NCBI GenBank assembly: GCA_031841125.1
Contig: JAJSSI010000012.1
Span: 620,001 to 684,000, forward strand
From: Acanthococcus lagerstroemiae
Taxonomy: Eukaryota; Arthropoda; Insecta; Hemiptera; Eriococcidae
Direction: 5' to 3'
Length of the DNA stretch: 64,000 nucleotides
Part shown: positions 35,470 through 47,084 of the stretch, in pieces
Layout of the letters: every line of letters begins with the position of its first letter
Position numbering within the stretch: the first letter of the stretch is position 1
Position numbers and translations under genes: made by a program
Notes under the pieces: generated by a model
Databases searched by the model: none
What the model saw: only the letters and a program-made list of their open reading frames with translations
Told to the model about the DNA's origin: nothing

Positions 35470-36001
35470 TTTTTTCTACCATCCATCTCTGCAATGGAGC
35501 ACCAAGAATTACCAACATATATGCCGCGTACCATAAATCGAAAAATGCCAAACAATAATAACACGTAACTGAGATTAACTTACCTATTCACAAATAATTA
35601 ATTTGTAGTTTCAGAGAGATGACACAAAAGACGAACGTTATACGTTAATCGTGCTGACCTGCCGAAAGCCGAACTGATCGTTATTTTTAAAAGTTGTAAA
35701 CACAAACAGAAACGACAAATCTTTTAACTTTACATGGCAGGTGGCAGCTGTGTAGGCGTTGAATCGGGATTCACGGGTACTGTACGCTCATAAGCGCAAA
35801 TTATGAAATTTACATTCGTTTTACGGATACGTAGAACTGTGGTATTACAACTACGAAAATTAGTTCGCGGACCTTACCACTACTCCTGCATAATATTTTC
35901 GTATAATTTGTACATGTAGTAGTTCAGTGGACTTGCGCATATTCACACCAGCTCTGCGCCGACGTAAAACAGTTTTGGTAATGAAAAATGTTCAACGGGT
36001 T

Positions 36002-37567
36002 ACTACTAATGCTTCTGTATCGCGAAAAACGATTGTGTAACTGGCTGTCATAAGCTTCACAACCGAAAGTAAATTTGTGCGTAAATTAGGGACATGTACC
36101 TAATACGTCCTTGATCACTAAATTGCGTTTTAATTCATTGTCCATAAACACTGCATCAATATCACCACTTTCATTCGAATATAACGAACTGTTTTTATTA
36201 GCACTGTTAATCGAAACAGGATTCGGATAAACACTATTCGGATTAAAAACCATCGCGTCACCAGACATATTGTCAGAAGCACCACTATCTAGAATAAATT
36301 CAAGAGTACGTTTACCACTTGTGCTTGCATTTAAAGCATAACGTTCGTTGTTTGGCTGACAACTGAAGTTTACTTCTGCAAAATTGAGATTACTCGTTCG
36401 TTCAGCACTTGTTACTGGAGTATCAGCTCTCGTCGGGCATGTTGAGGCTTCATTAGCTTGTCGTACCTGTCTGCGCTCATAACTTGGTTGACCGTTGTGC
36501 GTTCTAAAATTGTCGCCGTATTTGGGACATTGCCTGCCGATATGACTGAAGTAGTTGCACCTAAAACACTTCACATCATTTCTTGCATTACCGTTGAATT
36601 TACCGCTGTTACGATGATCATAGTTTGGATGATTATCGTTATTTGGACGTCTCCAATTTGACTTTCTGTTGTCGAAACGTTGTTCGTGTTGTTCATTTCG
36701 ATGACCATTGTTACGAGACCAATTCGAAAACATAGCTTGGCTTTCGGCTTTATCGCGGTATTCAGGGCTATCTTCATACGTTGTCTCTTCTGTTAGACGC
36801 AGACTTTTAATGTACTCGAAATTACATTGCTCACCAGACAGAGAGTTGATGACAGTTTTCACATGAGACCATTTTTCGGGCATCGTTTTCGGTAACCAGG
36901 CAATCTTTAGGGAGAGAGGCAATTTTTCGTTCGCATTCTCAAGCAACGCACAGTAATTTTCAAATTCAGCGATATGTTCCTCTAACGGGTTACATAGATC
37001 ATACCTCATGGCGCCTATCTTCGTGTGTACCGCAATAATATCTACTGGACCTTTTCTTTCGTACGTGGAGTCTAATATCTTGAATAATTCGAGAGGGGTT
37101 TCGGCTTCGTTTACTGTGGTCTGCCTGATTGTATCTAGTCTGTTGTAAATATACGCGAATGCTTTACCTTCTCTGTGTTCTCTGGCGACTTTATTCACAC
37201 GTTTTTGCTCGTCATTGGATCCTAATTCGATGTATTCCGATAACGTGTCTAGCCAGCCATTGGCTCTTAGATTTACTCGAATTAGTTTCTTCCATGATGT
37301 ATAATTCTTTCCCGTAAATACCTGTGTCTTCAGGATAAAATCACTATGCTGGCCGCTGTCCATACTGGAATAATTGGAAACTTCTGCGTTACGATCGTCA
37401 CCACCATGAATATCTCGTGCCTCTACATCCTCGTTTTGTGCTTCCGGCATTCGTTCCGCTCTTTCACCAGAGTTTGCCAATTTCCGATAGTCGATACGTT
37501 TGGTGCGTGTATTTCCACTGGCCAGATTGGAAACTTGTTTAGTTCGTTCACAAGTACTTACAATCAC
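36002..37567 (-). pseudogene. Copia gag and protease
   Basis: The frame 37567-36086 has a copia gag (Retrotran_gag_2-like: LFKILDSTYERKGP, LPEKW-type TMPEKWSHV). It also has an RN-rich nucleic-acid-binding stretch, a CCHC zinc knuckle (CFRCNYFSHIGRQC) and the aspartic protease motif FILDSGASDNMSG. A one-base frameshift at about 36098-36102 interrupts it. The other frame continues with residues typical of the protease-integrase link (VPNLRTNLLSV) up to the B3 insertion. Confidence 0.88.
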
Positions 37568-37630
37568 TTAACCGTCTTTGTAACAACACTACCAATTACT
37601 CGTCTTTTCATGAACCACGTTCTGCTACCA

Positions 37631-37940
37631 TGTTCGATTTCACTTCGTGGTTCAATTTGTGAGAAAGAGGATACACAAGATTACACTGTACAACACTTGA
37701 TTTAATATATCAGAAGAAACTTCACAACATAGAATATACATTTGAGAAACGTGATGTTCGTAAAATACGTAAAAAAAACGTTGTTTAAAAAAATCCACAT
37801 TTTGCCTCCAAGTCTGCAAGCGTCATCTCCCGAAGGAATCGCCGGAATAACCACCAATCCCAAAAATACACTGTTACCGCTACCATATACAACAAAATTC
37901 GAATAAGTTTGAAATTGAAGTCATATCCCAAAAGTCAACA
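37631..37940 (-). repeat. Copia 5' LTR
   Basis: 310 bp, TG...CA, followed by GAGAG at 37941-37945. TGGTAGCAGAACG, complementary to a tRNA 3' CCA end, follows directly on the minus strand (37630 down), as expected of a primer-binding site. Confidence 0.92.
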
Positions 37941-37945
37941 GAGAG

Positions 37946-38660
37946 TACCCACCGTGGTTTAGTATCTCTACTATTACAAAGTAATATAATACATTGTCTC
38001 TGATCGGGGCTTTATCACGTTTGGTTTGTCAGTTGTAGTTCGTTTGCTTGGAACGCGCGACTGATTGTCGTTTTGTTGTCGTTTTTCTCCTGTTGACATC
38101 GAATTATCGAATACTAACGAATTATCTAAAACGTCTTTGTAAGTTACGTTTTCTTCTCTATAAACACTCGAACTAATATTACAAGTAATACAATTACGAT
38201 TATCATTACTTAGGTATACTATTACACGTTGAACATTCCACTGCAAAAATTAAGATTTTCTTGTGGGAATCACCACATTGTGAGACGGCGGCGTTACCAC
38301 CACGCTGTACAAATTCTTATGTATGAATACGTTCAAATTTGATCATACAGTGACACACAGACCACTTGACGTTCAACATGCGTTGTGGTGTATACACTAC
38401 CGTCACGTCCACGTACTGCAACAGATTTTTGTTGACGGTATAGTTGATGTGAACGTCTATATGTAACATTGAGGGGTATTATTTTCGAGTACGCTGCGTT
38501 GATGCTACATTAAAGAGATGTTGTTGCGTTTATCACACAAATACCTTATGCATAGATGAGGCTACGCTGACGTGGCAATAGGAGCTCGCCTCGAGATAGT
38601 AGAACATACATTCATTCTTTAAAATCATTGACACACTAAATATATTATAATACAATATTT
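37946..38660 (-). other. Flank between copia and element D; possible first exon
   Basis: A minus-strand frame from about 38101 starts MSTGEKRQQNDNQSRVPSKR and contains MYY near its end before GTAATAG. It could be another first exon of the CMC-transposase type, but support is weak. CGTTGAACATTCC at about 38227 resembles a CCCGT end and may mark a decayed relative into which copia inserted. Confidence 0.25.
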
Positions 38661-40343
38661 GAACCGGCTCAGGCAGAATCAGATGAAGTCCAAGGAAGTA
38701 AATTTTTCAGGAGAGGGAAAAAACTGATTTCTGGCTAGATGCAATTCTGTGCGTCGGAGTGATAGTCGTTCTAGATGATACGTTTAACGAGAAAAATGAT
38801 GGCGGTGTCGATTTTTTGCTAGTGTGCCCAGCTGAGAAGCAAAGTGCATTTGAAAATGCGACTTACCCTGATTCTGCATGCCATAAATAGAAAAAAGGCA
38901 TTATTCACAGGAAAATATATTTTATTAGAATAAAATAAAGTGAAATCCGACCAGATTAGGCGTATCTGCTAAGGTGTAGACAAATTAAGTTGTTTTGGCT
39001 AACATGTTGGTACTTTTTCTAGTAGTTGATAAAGCATAAATTTTAGCCCAGAACGCCTGAATCGGTCTACAGTTTGGTAAATATTTCTTAAACGTCATCA
39101 GATCTTTCATTTTTTCACAATCCACCTTCGCTTTTTGACGAAAAGCTTTTTTTAATCCTTTAAAAAACAAATTATCGATTGGTAAAATCTTGTTTGATCT
39201 AAAATCAAATGTGTAGGCCAGTATACCATCAATCAATGGTCTGCACTTGAGAATACCGGGAGTAATATATTCAAATTCGCGGTAACCTGAGATGGCAAAG
39301 GAGTGTTTCTTAAATCCTCTCGTTTTGATGGCTTTGTGTTCGTCACAAACTACCTACCGTTTTCTTGAACAAAATGTTAAATTTCTTGAAATCTAGAACA
39401 TCGCGACGAAAAACACGTTTCACCTCAAAACGCTTTCTTCTATTAATTGCTGTAGAATTAGCTATTATTTCTATAACCTCCCTCGTTGTATAAAATCGGT
39501 CATGCAATTTCAGCTTTCGTTTGATCACAGCAAAATCATGGTCATTTGGTAAAAACGAATGCTCTCGATGAGGAAAATAGTGACGCACTGTTCGAAATCG
39601 ACCCGAGAGACAGGAGAGAAATTTCATGACGGTTTGGTTTCGATTTTGGCCACCACATCCGGCTGAAAACAATACGAAATCTGATTTGGCTTTTGGTCGG
39701 GGGCTTTTATAGGTTTCAAGATAATCATTAATAAATGTGCAAACTTCATTTGACCCCTTTGTAGCTACACTTTCGTTGTGAACGTAGAATGTAGCCGTGT
39801 ATTATCGATCAAATTATGAATACCGAAAACGGATACTGACGAAGATAGAATGTTTCCTGGATTGGCACTGTTGGTAAATCCCGTAGAACATTTCACCGAC
39901 AAAAGGCCTAAAAAACGTTGGCATCGCCAACGTTTCTCGTAGGTATTCTGGTGATTACACATATGAAAACAATGTTCAAATTCGGCGGCGCGCACGTTTT
40001 GGAACCGCTCATACGCAGATGTTACCGATATACCACGGAGTAGTAAGTCGGTGATTCGGATGTAGTGCCCACAATAATGTCGGTGTTGTAGATGGGTCAC
40101 TGATATTTTGCCGCTGTTTTACCCATACGTCTTGACCAACATTTCACCGATATTTTACAAGTGTGCGGTTGCTAACATTACACCGACATTTTACCAACAT
40201 TTTACTCACTTTTCACTCAGATTCCACATACATACTACGCATGGGTATGCGCATACAATATACTGATATCTAACGCAGATGCGAGAAATGAATGTTACGA
40301 TTAATTAGTGTGTATATATTTATTTATAATAACTATACTTAAT

Positions 40344-40517
40344 TCGGACTTCCCAGACCGATGGCGCGCTAGCATCGGGCCTTCCTCCCTTTCCGCACTT
40401 CAGGAAATAGTGCCATAGAATTCTTATCAACGTTAGGATACACTGTATGTAAACAATGCCTAGCATCTCATGTAATCCTAACGTTGATAAGGTTCTGTTG
40501 AATTTTGGGAAGTCCGA
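40344..40517. mobile_element. 174-bp hairpin MITE present only in B2
   Basis: Ends TCGGACTTCCCA and TGGGAAGTCCGA with AT duplicated (40342-40343, 40518-40519). B1 has the empty site (about 11947). Inside, CTTATCAACGTTAGGAT pairs with ATCCTAACGTTGATAAG, so most of the element folds on itself. Confidence 0.85.
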
Positions 40518-42664
40518 ATACTGGTCGTAATTTAGCGTTCTTCGAGCCCCTGCAGCTGTATTTTCTGCTGGCCGACATGTCCCCGATGTCCCCGGTTCCT
40601 GTTCCTGAACAGTTGACATTTGTCGTACTGCTGATGACAGTTCTGGATTTCTTGAAACTTTCTTTTGAGTTGGTTTTTTTTTAGGGGGGGGGGCTGGATT
40701 TCTTACTGCTTTTACTATGGTACCTCACGCGTGTTCCGTGGGTGTTCTTCACCCACTCGTGAATGGGGTGAAGTGCGTCTCTGTGGCTTTCCAAAATGGA
40801 CGATGAAAACTCTGCGAAGAAATCAGTTCAGATAAATACATATTAGTCTCGGTTTCATTCAAAAATGAGATTTGTATAAAATTATGTACGTCGTTTTCTT
40901 CTTCAATTCCCGTTTATTTTCATTCGCGGGGATCTTGTAGTGAAATCGAATTATGGAAGTGTGAGGACGAACAGGTTTTGGAATTTCACTATAGTAAAAC
41001 CTCAGTCGCGCATAAAAAAATCGTCTGAAATTATTTCCACCACTTATGGCATCTCTTTGCTATACCCTATTTTGACACCTACATCTGGATCTACTTATTT
41101 ACATCTCGTAGTTCACTTTCCAACACTGGTCTCAATAAGTGGCGGCCCAAGGGTGTGTTTCTGTGGCTCAAGCCACTCTGTTATGAGCACAGAGCCTCGG
41201 AAAGAGCGCGTACAACTCAAAAATTTATTTGAAGAAGGTCAAATAGCATTGACAAAGTACCGAAAGTAGTTTAGCCATCGGCGTTCTCAGCTCGGACCGC
41301 CGCTGGTCTCAATATTATTTTTGTCATTTCTTCTATCACCGAAATACACTTGCCCAATTAAAATTAATGCACCTACTCTGATATTCAAAACTAAGCAACA
41401 ATAGCAAGAAGAATTAAACACAATCCGCCAGGGATCTGGCTCAAGCCTATAGTTACTTCCTCAACACTCCTGTCTCCTTGTTCATAAAATTGGTATGAAA
41501 ATCCTACATTCAATTATATAGAGTTTATCTTCAAGCCTTTTTTATAAATACTAGGGGGCTTCTCCCCCTAGCAGCTTCGTGGCCTAACCACCGCCCTCAT
41601 TCACTTCGCTTGTGCCGGCCTAACTCGGCGCTACGCACCCCACCACTCCACCTATTACTCAGTCTTTGTGTCAGTCCTCTTTGTTCCTCAATGGAGGCTT
41701 GCTAATACCTTCTTGACCTCTTCTACCTAACCAAACCCCTGCCCTAGCCTCATCAATGCTGCCCATCAGAACTCCCTCCACCACCATGACTGCCTTCACA
41801 CGCCAAGGTGGCCTCTGCAACCATAGCTCTCTCCCTATCACGACCTCCTACATTACCCTGACCGGCCACCTCATCATGGTCCTCCCACTCACTATCTTTT
41901 TTCTCCCTCAGAACTTCTCACTTCACTTTTAACTCATTAAGACCTATCATTTCTTCCTATTTCCGAAAGTTCACCACTTCATTTCTTTATCAGAAGTTCT
42001 ACAATTTATTTCACAGACATTCCCTCACACCAATTCTCCGCCACAAAGTTTGTCACATCATTCTTCAGAAATTCTGCTGTGTAGGTCCAGCACTACATTC
42101 CTTTTCCAGAAGATTTTCAGTTTCTTTCCCTTCTCAGAAGATCTACCATTTCGTTTCTCTCAAGACACCTGGTAGTTTGATTTTCTCTCCTAGAAGATCT
42201 GCCATTTCATTTCATTTTCAAAAGATCTATGATTTGTCCCATTATGGTTCCCCGCTTTGTTTTTCTCAGCAGGTATCGACTTAATTCCTCCCCAATAGGT
42301 TTACCCCCTTCTTTCATTCTCAAAAGCTCTACTAGCGCATATTCGTCTCAAAATATCCACCTTTACCTGTCAGAAGGTCTACCCCCTTCATTTTTTCTGG
42401 ACAGATTTACGACTCCGTTTCTCTCAAATAGCGTTACCACTATTTTTCTTCCAAAAGTTCTACTACTCTTGATTTCTTTTCAGAGAATTTGGAAGCTTAC
42501 AACTTCATTTTTCTCTCAGGTTATAGGTATATGACTTAACTTCTCGATAAGTGTAAACTTATGTTGTTAGCCTATAGACGTACCTATTATACATGAATAA
42601 AGGTATGAATTATATCAAGGTGTCATTATGTATTTGGAAAACTATATGTGAATTCATTACCTAC

Positions 42665-42799
42665 CTCAGGCATATTTGAAAATCCAGTGTTCCGATGGCG
42701 ATAATAGGTGCCTTTCGAAACACAACCTCTGCCGGGTAAATAATATTGGCGTTTCCTGCTGCTTGATGCTGCATCAGTACTGGTACCATCCATTTTCAT
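42665..42799 (-). pseudogene. First exon of a CMC-like transposase in B2
   Basis: Copy of the B1 exon at 18952-18818, with the same ATG, the YYLPGRGCVSKGTYYRH motif and the donor GTAGGT. Kept intact while the rest of the gene is gone. Confidence 0.5.
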
Positions 42800-44143
42800 T
42801 GAATTTGTATCACTTAGAAAAATTCACAATAATACAACACAGCAGCAATCAACAACTGTGATGGAACAGAATCAACAAATAACTGAAAAATACAAATTTG
42901 AATGCGCACAGAAAACGGTTACACGCGAGGACTAAAGGAATCGGTGATAAGTTGGCGATCCCGACAAAACCCTCATGTTCTGATCCGTAAAATGTTGGTA
43001 AAGTAGGTGAAAATCTTATTACACGACATGTCGGTATAATGGGTGTAATAAAACCAGTTAACCGACGCAGCTTGTCGGTATTTCGTTGGCACTTCAGTTT
43101 TTGCACTCTCTTATGATGATGAAGGTATTTCGGAGATGATACCAACATCTTACCTCTATGAGTTCCATTACACCTATAAAATTCTTACTGTATTTATAGA
43201 CTATTTGCTTTTGTATTAGTTCGTGGGCACTCGCTCACGCGTACCGCTGTTTTACCGATGTAAAAATGTTCAACGGGATAAGTATTCTGCATAAAATCAA
43301 TAGACAATGCAATCTGACCTGAGAATTTGATAATCCGCACAGCAATTCAAATCCTGTTCTATGCTTCTTAGTTTGAATATGATATTTGAAAGAATAGCGA
43401 CAAAGTGTAATCACATTCCTTTTACGTTCCTGCAACTCATCTCGAACTCTCCTTCGTTTGACATTGATTACAGAAATGCTTGACTGTAGTAATACATCTT
43501 GTTCATCTTTTGTATTACACAATAAGAAATGGCGCACGACATTACGTTTCAAAGTTGTTGGTATTTTGTTTAAACATTGCTGTTTGCATCTACATCGAAA
43601 TTCAACAATACTCTGTATGAAATTGGTCTTCTGACTACTACTTCTTGCAACTTTAGAGAAGATAAAAATACTAAAAACTTACAAGTAAATGTTTTTGGTG
43701 GTTTTCGGCGTTCGCCAAGTATGGTAATCGTTTCACTTTGTTTTCCCGATTTATATGTCTCTGCATTCTTGTCTTTTTTGGACTCTTTTTTGTTATAATC
43801 GCATCACATTTTTCCATTTTGGAGCATTAAGTTGTAACAAACAGGAGTAATAAAATACAACTAACAACCCTGTTATCACATTCTCTCTAGTTAAAAAATG
43901 GGGACTGTACTTGACCGGATTCTGCCATAAATTAGGACTTACCCTAATCCTGCCTGCTGGTTACATTTGAAATACATTTTTTGACTAGAGGGGTGGGGTT
44001 AGAAGGGTGCCGTTCCAGACACGGATGCAGATTGGTGTACAGTGTTCCCATGTAATGAAAACCTCATTTCGCCAAAATGTGGACTTAACCTGATTCTGCC
44101 TGAGCCGGTTCATTTATTCTTCCATTATTATATCATAAGTAAT

Positions 44144-44760
44144 CCCCATCAACCAGATTGACGTGCAGTTTAACGTCAATTTTGTGTCAATTGTGGAATT
44201 GACACAAATTTGATGTAATTGTGATGTCAAATTCGTGTCAATGATGAATTTGACACAAATTTGACGCCAAACTAACATCAAACTTGCGTGAAGAAATGTT
44301 TTACTTTTTCTTCCTGTATATTTGATGCAATTTTGATGTCAATATGACGTTCAAAGTTATAGTCCAATTCAATGTGCATTTTGCTGAGCGTATTTAGACA
44401 TCATATTGATATCAATTTTGTATCAATCAAATATTTTCTTTTCTTCTAATACACTTGATGCAATGTTGACGTCAATTTGACATCAAAACTCCCCCATCAA
44501 CCAGATTGATATGCAGTTTAATGTCAATTTTGTGTCAGTTGTGGAATTGACACAAATTTGATGTAATTGTGATGTCAAATTTATGTCAATAAATTTTTTT
44601 ACTTCCTTTCTGAAATATATGATGTAATTTTGATGTCAATTTCGTGTCAACCTGTGTACTTCACGCCATTTTGACATCAACTGAATGTCCAAAGTTCATC
44701 TAACTCAGTGCGCGCATTTTGCTGACTGGATTTTGACGTCGATTAGACATAATTAATAGC
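44144..44760. repeat. Left TGACGTCA/TTGACACAA array of E, two tandem copies
   Basis: Alternating GTCAATTTTGTGTCAA and TTGACACAAATTTGA blocks with several TGATGTCAA and TTGACGTCAA sites. The first copy starts at 44144 and the second at 44492. Confidence 0.7.
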
Positions 44761-44832
44761 GTAAATGTAAAATTGAATTGTACGGCTAGTAATTTTGAAT
44801 CACATATACACACATTATTTTTATTAGATTTA

Positions 44833-44985
44833 CTAGCCTCTCTCGGGACGCTTATAGCGCCCCTGGAGGCTACGCGCTTGCAGCGCGCGCCGTCCGGCTC
44901 GCCATCTTTTCTGGAGCATTCTCACTCGCTTTGCTCGCAAATGCTTTCACTCGTTGGCGCTTCGCGCCAACTCGAAACTAAGTGT
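44833..44985. repeat. GC-rich block of small hairpins in E
   Basis: Contains GGGACGCTTATAGCGCCC, GCGCTTGCAGCGC and GGCGCTTCGCGCC, each a short stem-loop, plus CTCGCTTTGCTCGC text. It is isolated in AT-rich DNA and similar in style, not in sequence, to the block in B1 at 12990-13090. Confidence 0.5.
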
Positions 44986-44989
44986 CTGC

Positions 44990-47084
44990 AATATTATGGT
45001 GGTAACTGTTATTAATAAATAGGTAGCACATTGAGAATATTTTGGTTGGTATAAAAAATTTGACTTATAGGTTGGGCACTGTTTATCTTTGCAAGAAGAA
45101 CCTGGACAATGATACTGTGAAGTCTTAAGTGTATCTCAAAGAAGGGGGAAGTAGAAAAAAAAAAAACTGCACCGGAGTTTTTGAAAACTCGACATAAAAT
45201 TAATTTTAGCATATTCCAACAACTTAGTTTTACTTTTTTCCTAAATTACTTGTAGACTTTGAAAATGGTTTGGCTCATGCTTGGCTTAACTTGCCCCACT
45301 GAAGCTCAACAAATCTCAGTAATTTGCTCACCTTCCAGGCTTTCTGATGACTACCTACTAATTTTTGTAGAAAATCTTACTATTTTTTATATATACAACT
45401 TGGTTAACAATGTCCATCTTCTTCAGGATTTAAATCTGAACTTCATCTTGCTTGCTCCACTCCAATGTACCCCCCCCTTCCTCCGCGTAAGTTCTTCCAT
45501 TTTTAAAAAATCACAGAATAGTTTCAGATTGATTAAAATATTTTAAACTGCACCCTGGCACTTGCCGCCACTCTGGAGAGAGGAGAAAAATTTTGAAATT
45601 TGGGAGATAACTTGTCTACATCACCTGCAGCACATTTAACCCATTTCGGAATTTAGGTCGAGGTGGAGGGATTAAGTACAAAATAATTTTTCCTGAAATA
45701 ATGAATAAACAAAAATCTGTTCTAAAAAAATCCATGTTATTAGTTATTGCTGTAAAAAGTGCCATGCTACAGAACAGTACCAGTAAATTATTCAGTATTA
45801 AAAAATAAACTTTCTACCCCACTTTCCTGAATAAAATAAGTAATATGTGGCCGCGAAAATGTACATCGGGCCGTGCATTCGTCCGAGCGCGTCGCTGATG
45901 TCGAAGTGATAAGTAGTAAACGGTGAATCTATGCATTTCCTCCATTAATGAACAAAATAATTTTTTGAACAAAGAATTTTCTTTCGATTAAAACTATTTT
46001 TATAGCTAGATTCCAAAATTTTGCTGCATGTTTCAAAAACTTTACCTTTTGGTCGCTGATAAGAGTAGTTGATACTAGCGCTGCCCGGCTCGAATACCCA
46101 ATTTTGTTACGTCGTCATATGTTTTGTGAAAAAGTCCCTTCGATAGTCTGCATAATCCAGTTTCATGGTTCTTTATTTTGTTAATGAATTAAATGCCTGC
46201 GGCAGTCTGCGGGCTGGGATGCTTCGATTCATACCGTTGCGTAGTGGCGTGGTTGGTGGTCGGCTATCACAAGCTCACAAAATCAGCATTGGTTACCGCC
46301 GGGCTGTCCCGCACCACGCACCTGTCGTTTGAATATTTGAATGTTGAATTCTCTGTTCTCTGGACACGATTTTTAGTTGTAGCTTCCATCCTGTATTATC
46401 TTTATAATTATAAAACGGAAATTAAATTAAAAGTGAAGTGGTCAGTTCTATGTCACAACACAAGTATTTTTCATGCAGTGCGCTGTTGGTATTTGGTATC
46501 GTCGCTGTGAACTGGTAATCGGTAAAAAACTATCGTGAATTTTGTTTTTGTGAAACGTATCGCCCGTGTTGGTCAATATTTCCTATGTTTCGTATTGAAA
46601 GCCAGTGCTGTATCTCCATTGAAACTCGCGATTAATTTCAAGTACCTGTTCCTGCCAGGATTATCCAGCACCTGATGTATAGTACAAACAGTCGTAAGTA
46701 TTTTGCGTTTCCTTCATATTGATTGAGCACACTAGTACGAGTGCAAATATCGTTCCTCGTGTCAGTGCAGCCCATTAATTCAATTTGTTTCATTAGACGC
46801 ATATGTGAACGCCATTGTCATCATTGTAGCTACTGTTTGAGAGAGAGAGAGAACAATTCATCACCGCACTATGGTTAGTGACTTTTCACTTCAGAAACGT
46901 TCCTCGTCTCAATTCTGAACAAGACATCTACTTTCATTGTGTCTCTATACTTTCCACTTTTTTATGTAGGAAAAATCAGCATGACACTGGTTTCAGTATG
47001 ACCCCAATGAATAGTTCACCATTGAGCATATGCCATTATCAATGAACACTCCTCCGCATTGCCAAACGTTCGCCGCTATTCAAC
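44990..47084. other. Interior of E without a supported gene
   Basis: AT-rich. Short frames (45259-45546, 46193-46510) lack family features. A GA-run (GAGAGAGAGAGA) lies at about 46840. It could include the promoter and 5' UTR of the following gene remnant: CAGTCGTAAGTATT near 46691 would make a good donor for a non-coding first exon. Confidence 0.3.

Larger units (their letters stand above)
28087..35999 (-). mobile_element. CCCGT-family DNA transposon, copy B3, nested in copia (7,913 bp)
   Basis: Ends CCCGTTGAACATTT (28087) and AAAAATGTTCAACGGG (ending 35999). TT duplicated at 28085-28086 and 36000-36001. With the insert and one TT ignored, the copia frame joins. Only the outer ~15 bp and the gene layout resemble B1 and B2; most of the inside is different, so this is another subfamily. 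It holds a two-exon 3' gene part (28753-29681), N-terminal transposase exons (34914-35469), a fold-back element and several MITEs. No catalytic core was found. Confidence 0.85.
25037..37940 (-). mobile_element. Ty1/copia LTR retrotransposon, split by B3
   Basis: Two 310-bp LTRs in direct orientation, TG...CA ends, and a GAGAG duplication on both outer sides (25032-25036 and 37941-37945). The polypurine tract GAGGAGGGG (minus strand) abuts the 3' LTR. A primer-binding-like TGGTAGCAGAACG follows the 5' LTR. Without the 7.9-kb insert B3 the element is about 5.0 kb, normal for copia. The LTRs differ at five sites I could count by eye, so the insertion is fairly recent. One frameshift and one in-frame stop make it non-functional even without B3. 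Confidence 0.92.
39880..43277 (-). mobile_element. CCCGT-family DNA transposon, copy B2 (3,398 bp)
   Basis: Ends CCCGTAGAACATTTC (39880) and AAAAATGTTCAACGGG (ending 43277). AT duplicated at 39878-39879 and 43278-43279. Near-identical to B1 over its whole length except that it lacks C, lacks about 400 bp (B1 18288-18688) and carries an extra 174-bp MITE. Different flanks and duplications show separate insertions, not a segmental copy. Confidence 0.88.
38985..43817 (-). pseudogene. DUF7869-type transposase of element D
   Basis: Exon 1 is 43817-43683 (starts MEKCDAIITK, donor GTAAGT). Exon 2 starts at 43612 with FRCRCKQQCLNK, typical of the cysteine cluster ahead of this domain. It is cut by B2, then resumes left of 39878. 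Seen: ESVATKGSNEV, VLFSAGCGGQNRNQTV, and HSFLPNDHDFAVIKRKLK, which match the RNase H-like DUF7869 domain as I know it. The C-terminal segment is at 39236-38985. At least four frameshifts. Reading across the B2 site with one AT kept gives the uninterrupted text NTYLPTVPIQ. Dead copy. Confidence 0.75.
38661..44111 (-). mobile_element. Element D: DUF7869-type DNA transposon, split by B2
   Basis: Inverted ends GAACCGGCTCAGGCAGAATC (38661) and GATTCTGCCTGAGCCGGTTC (ending 44111). ATTT lies on both outer sides (38657-38660 and 44112-44115). Inner copies of GGACTTACCCTGATTCTGC lie near both ends. Without B2 the element is about 2.05 kb and carries one transposase-like gene. Confidence 0.85.
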
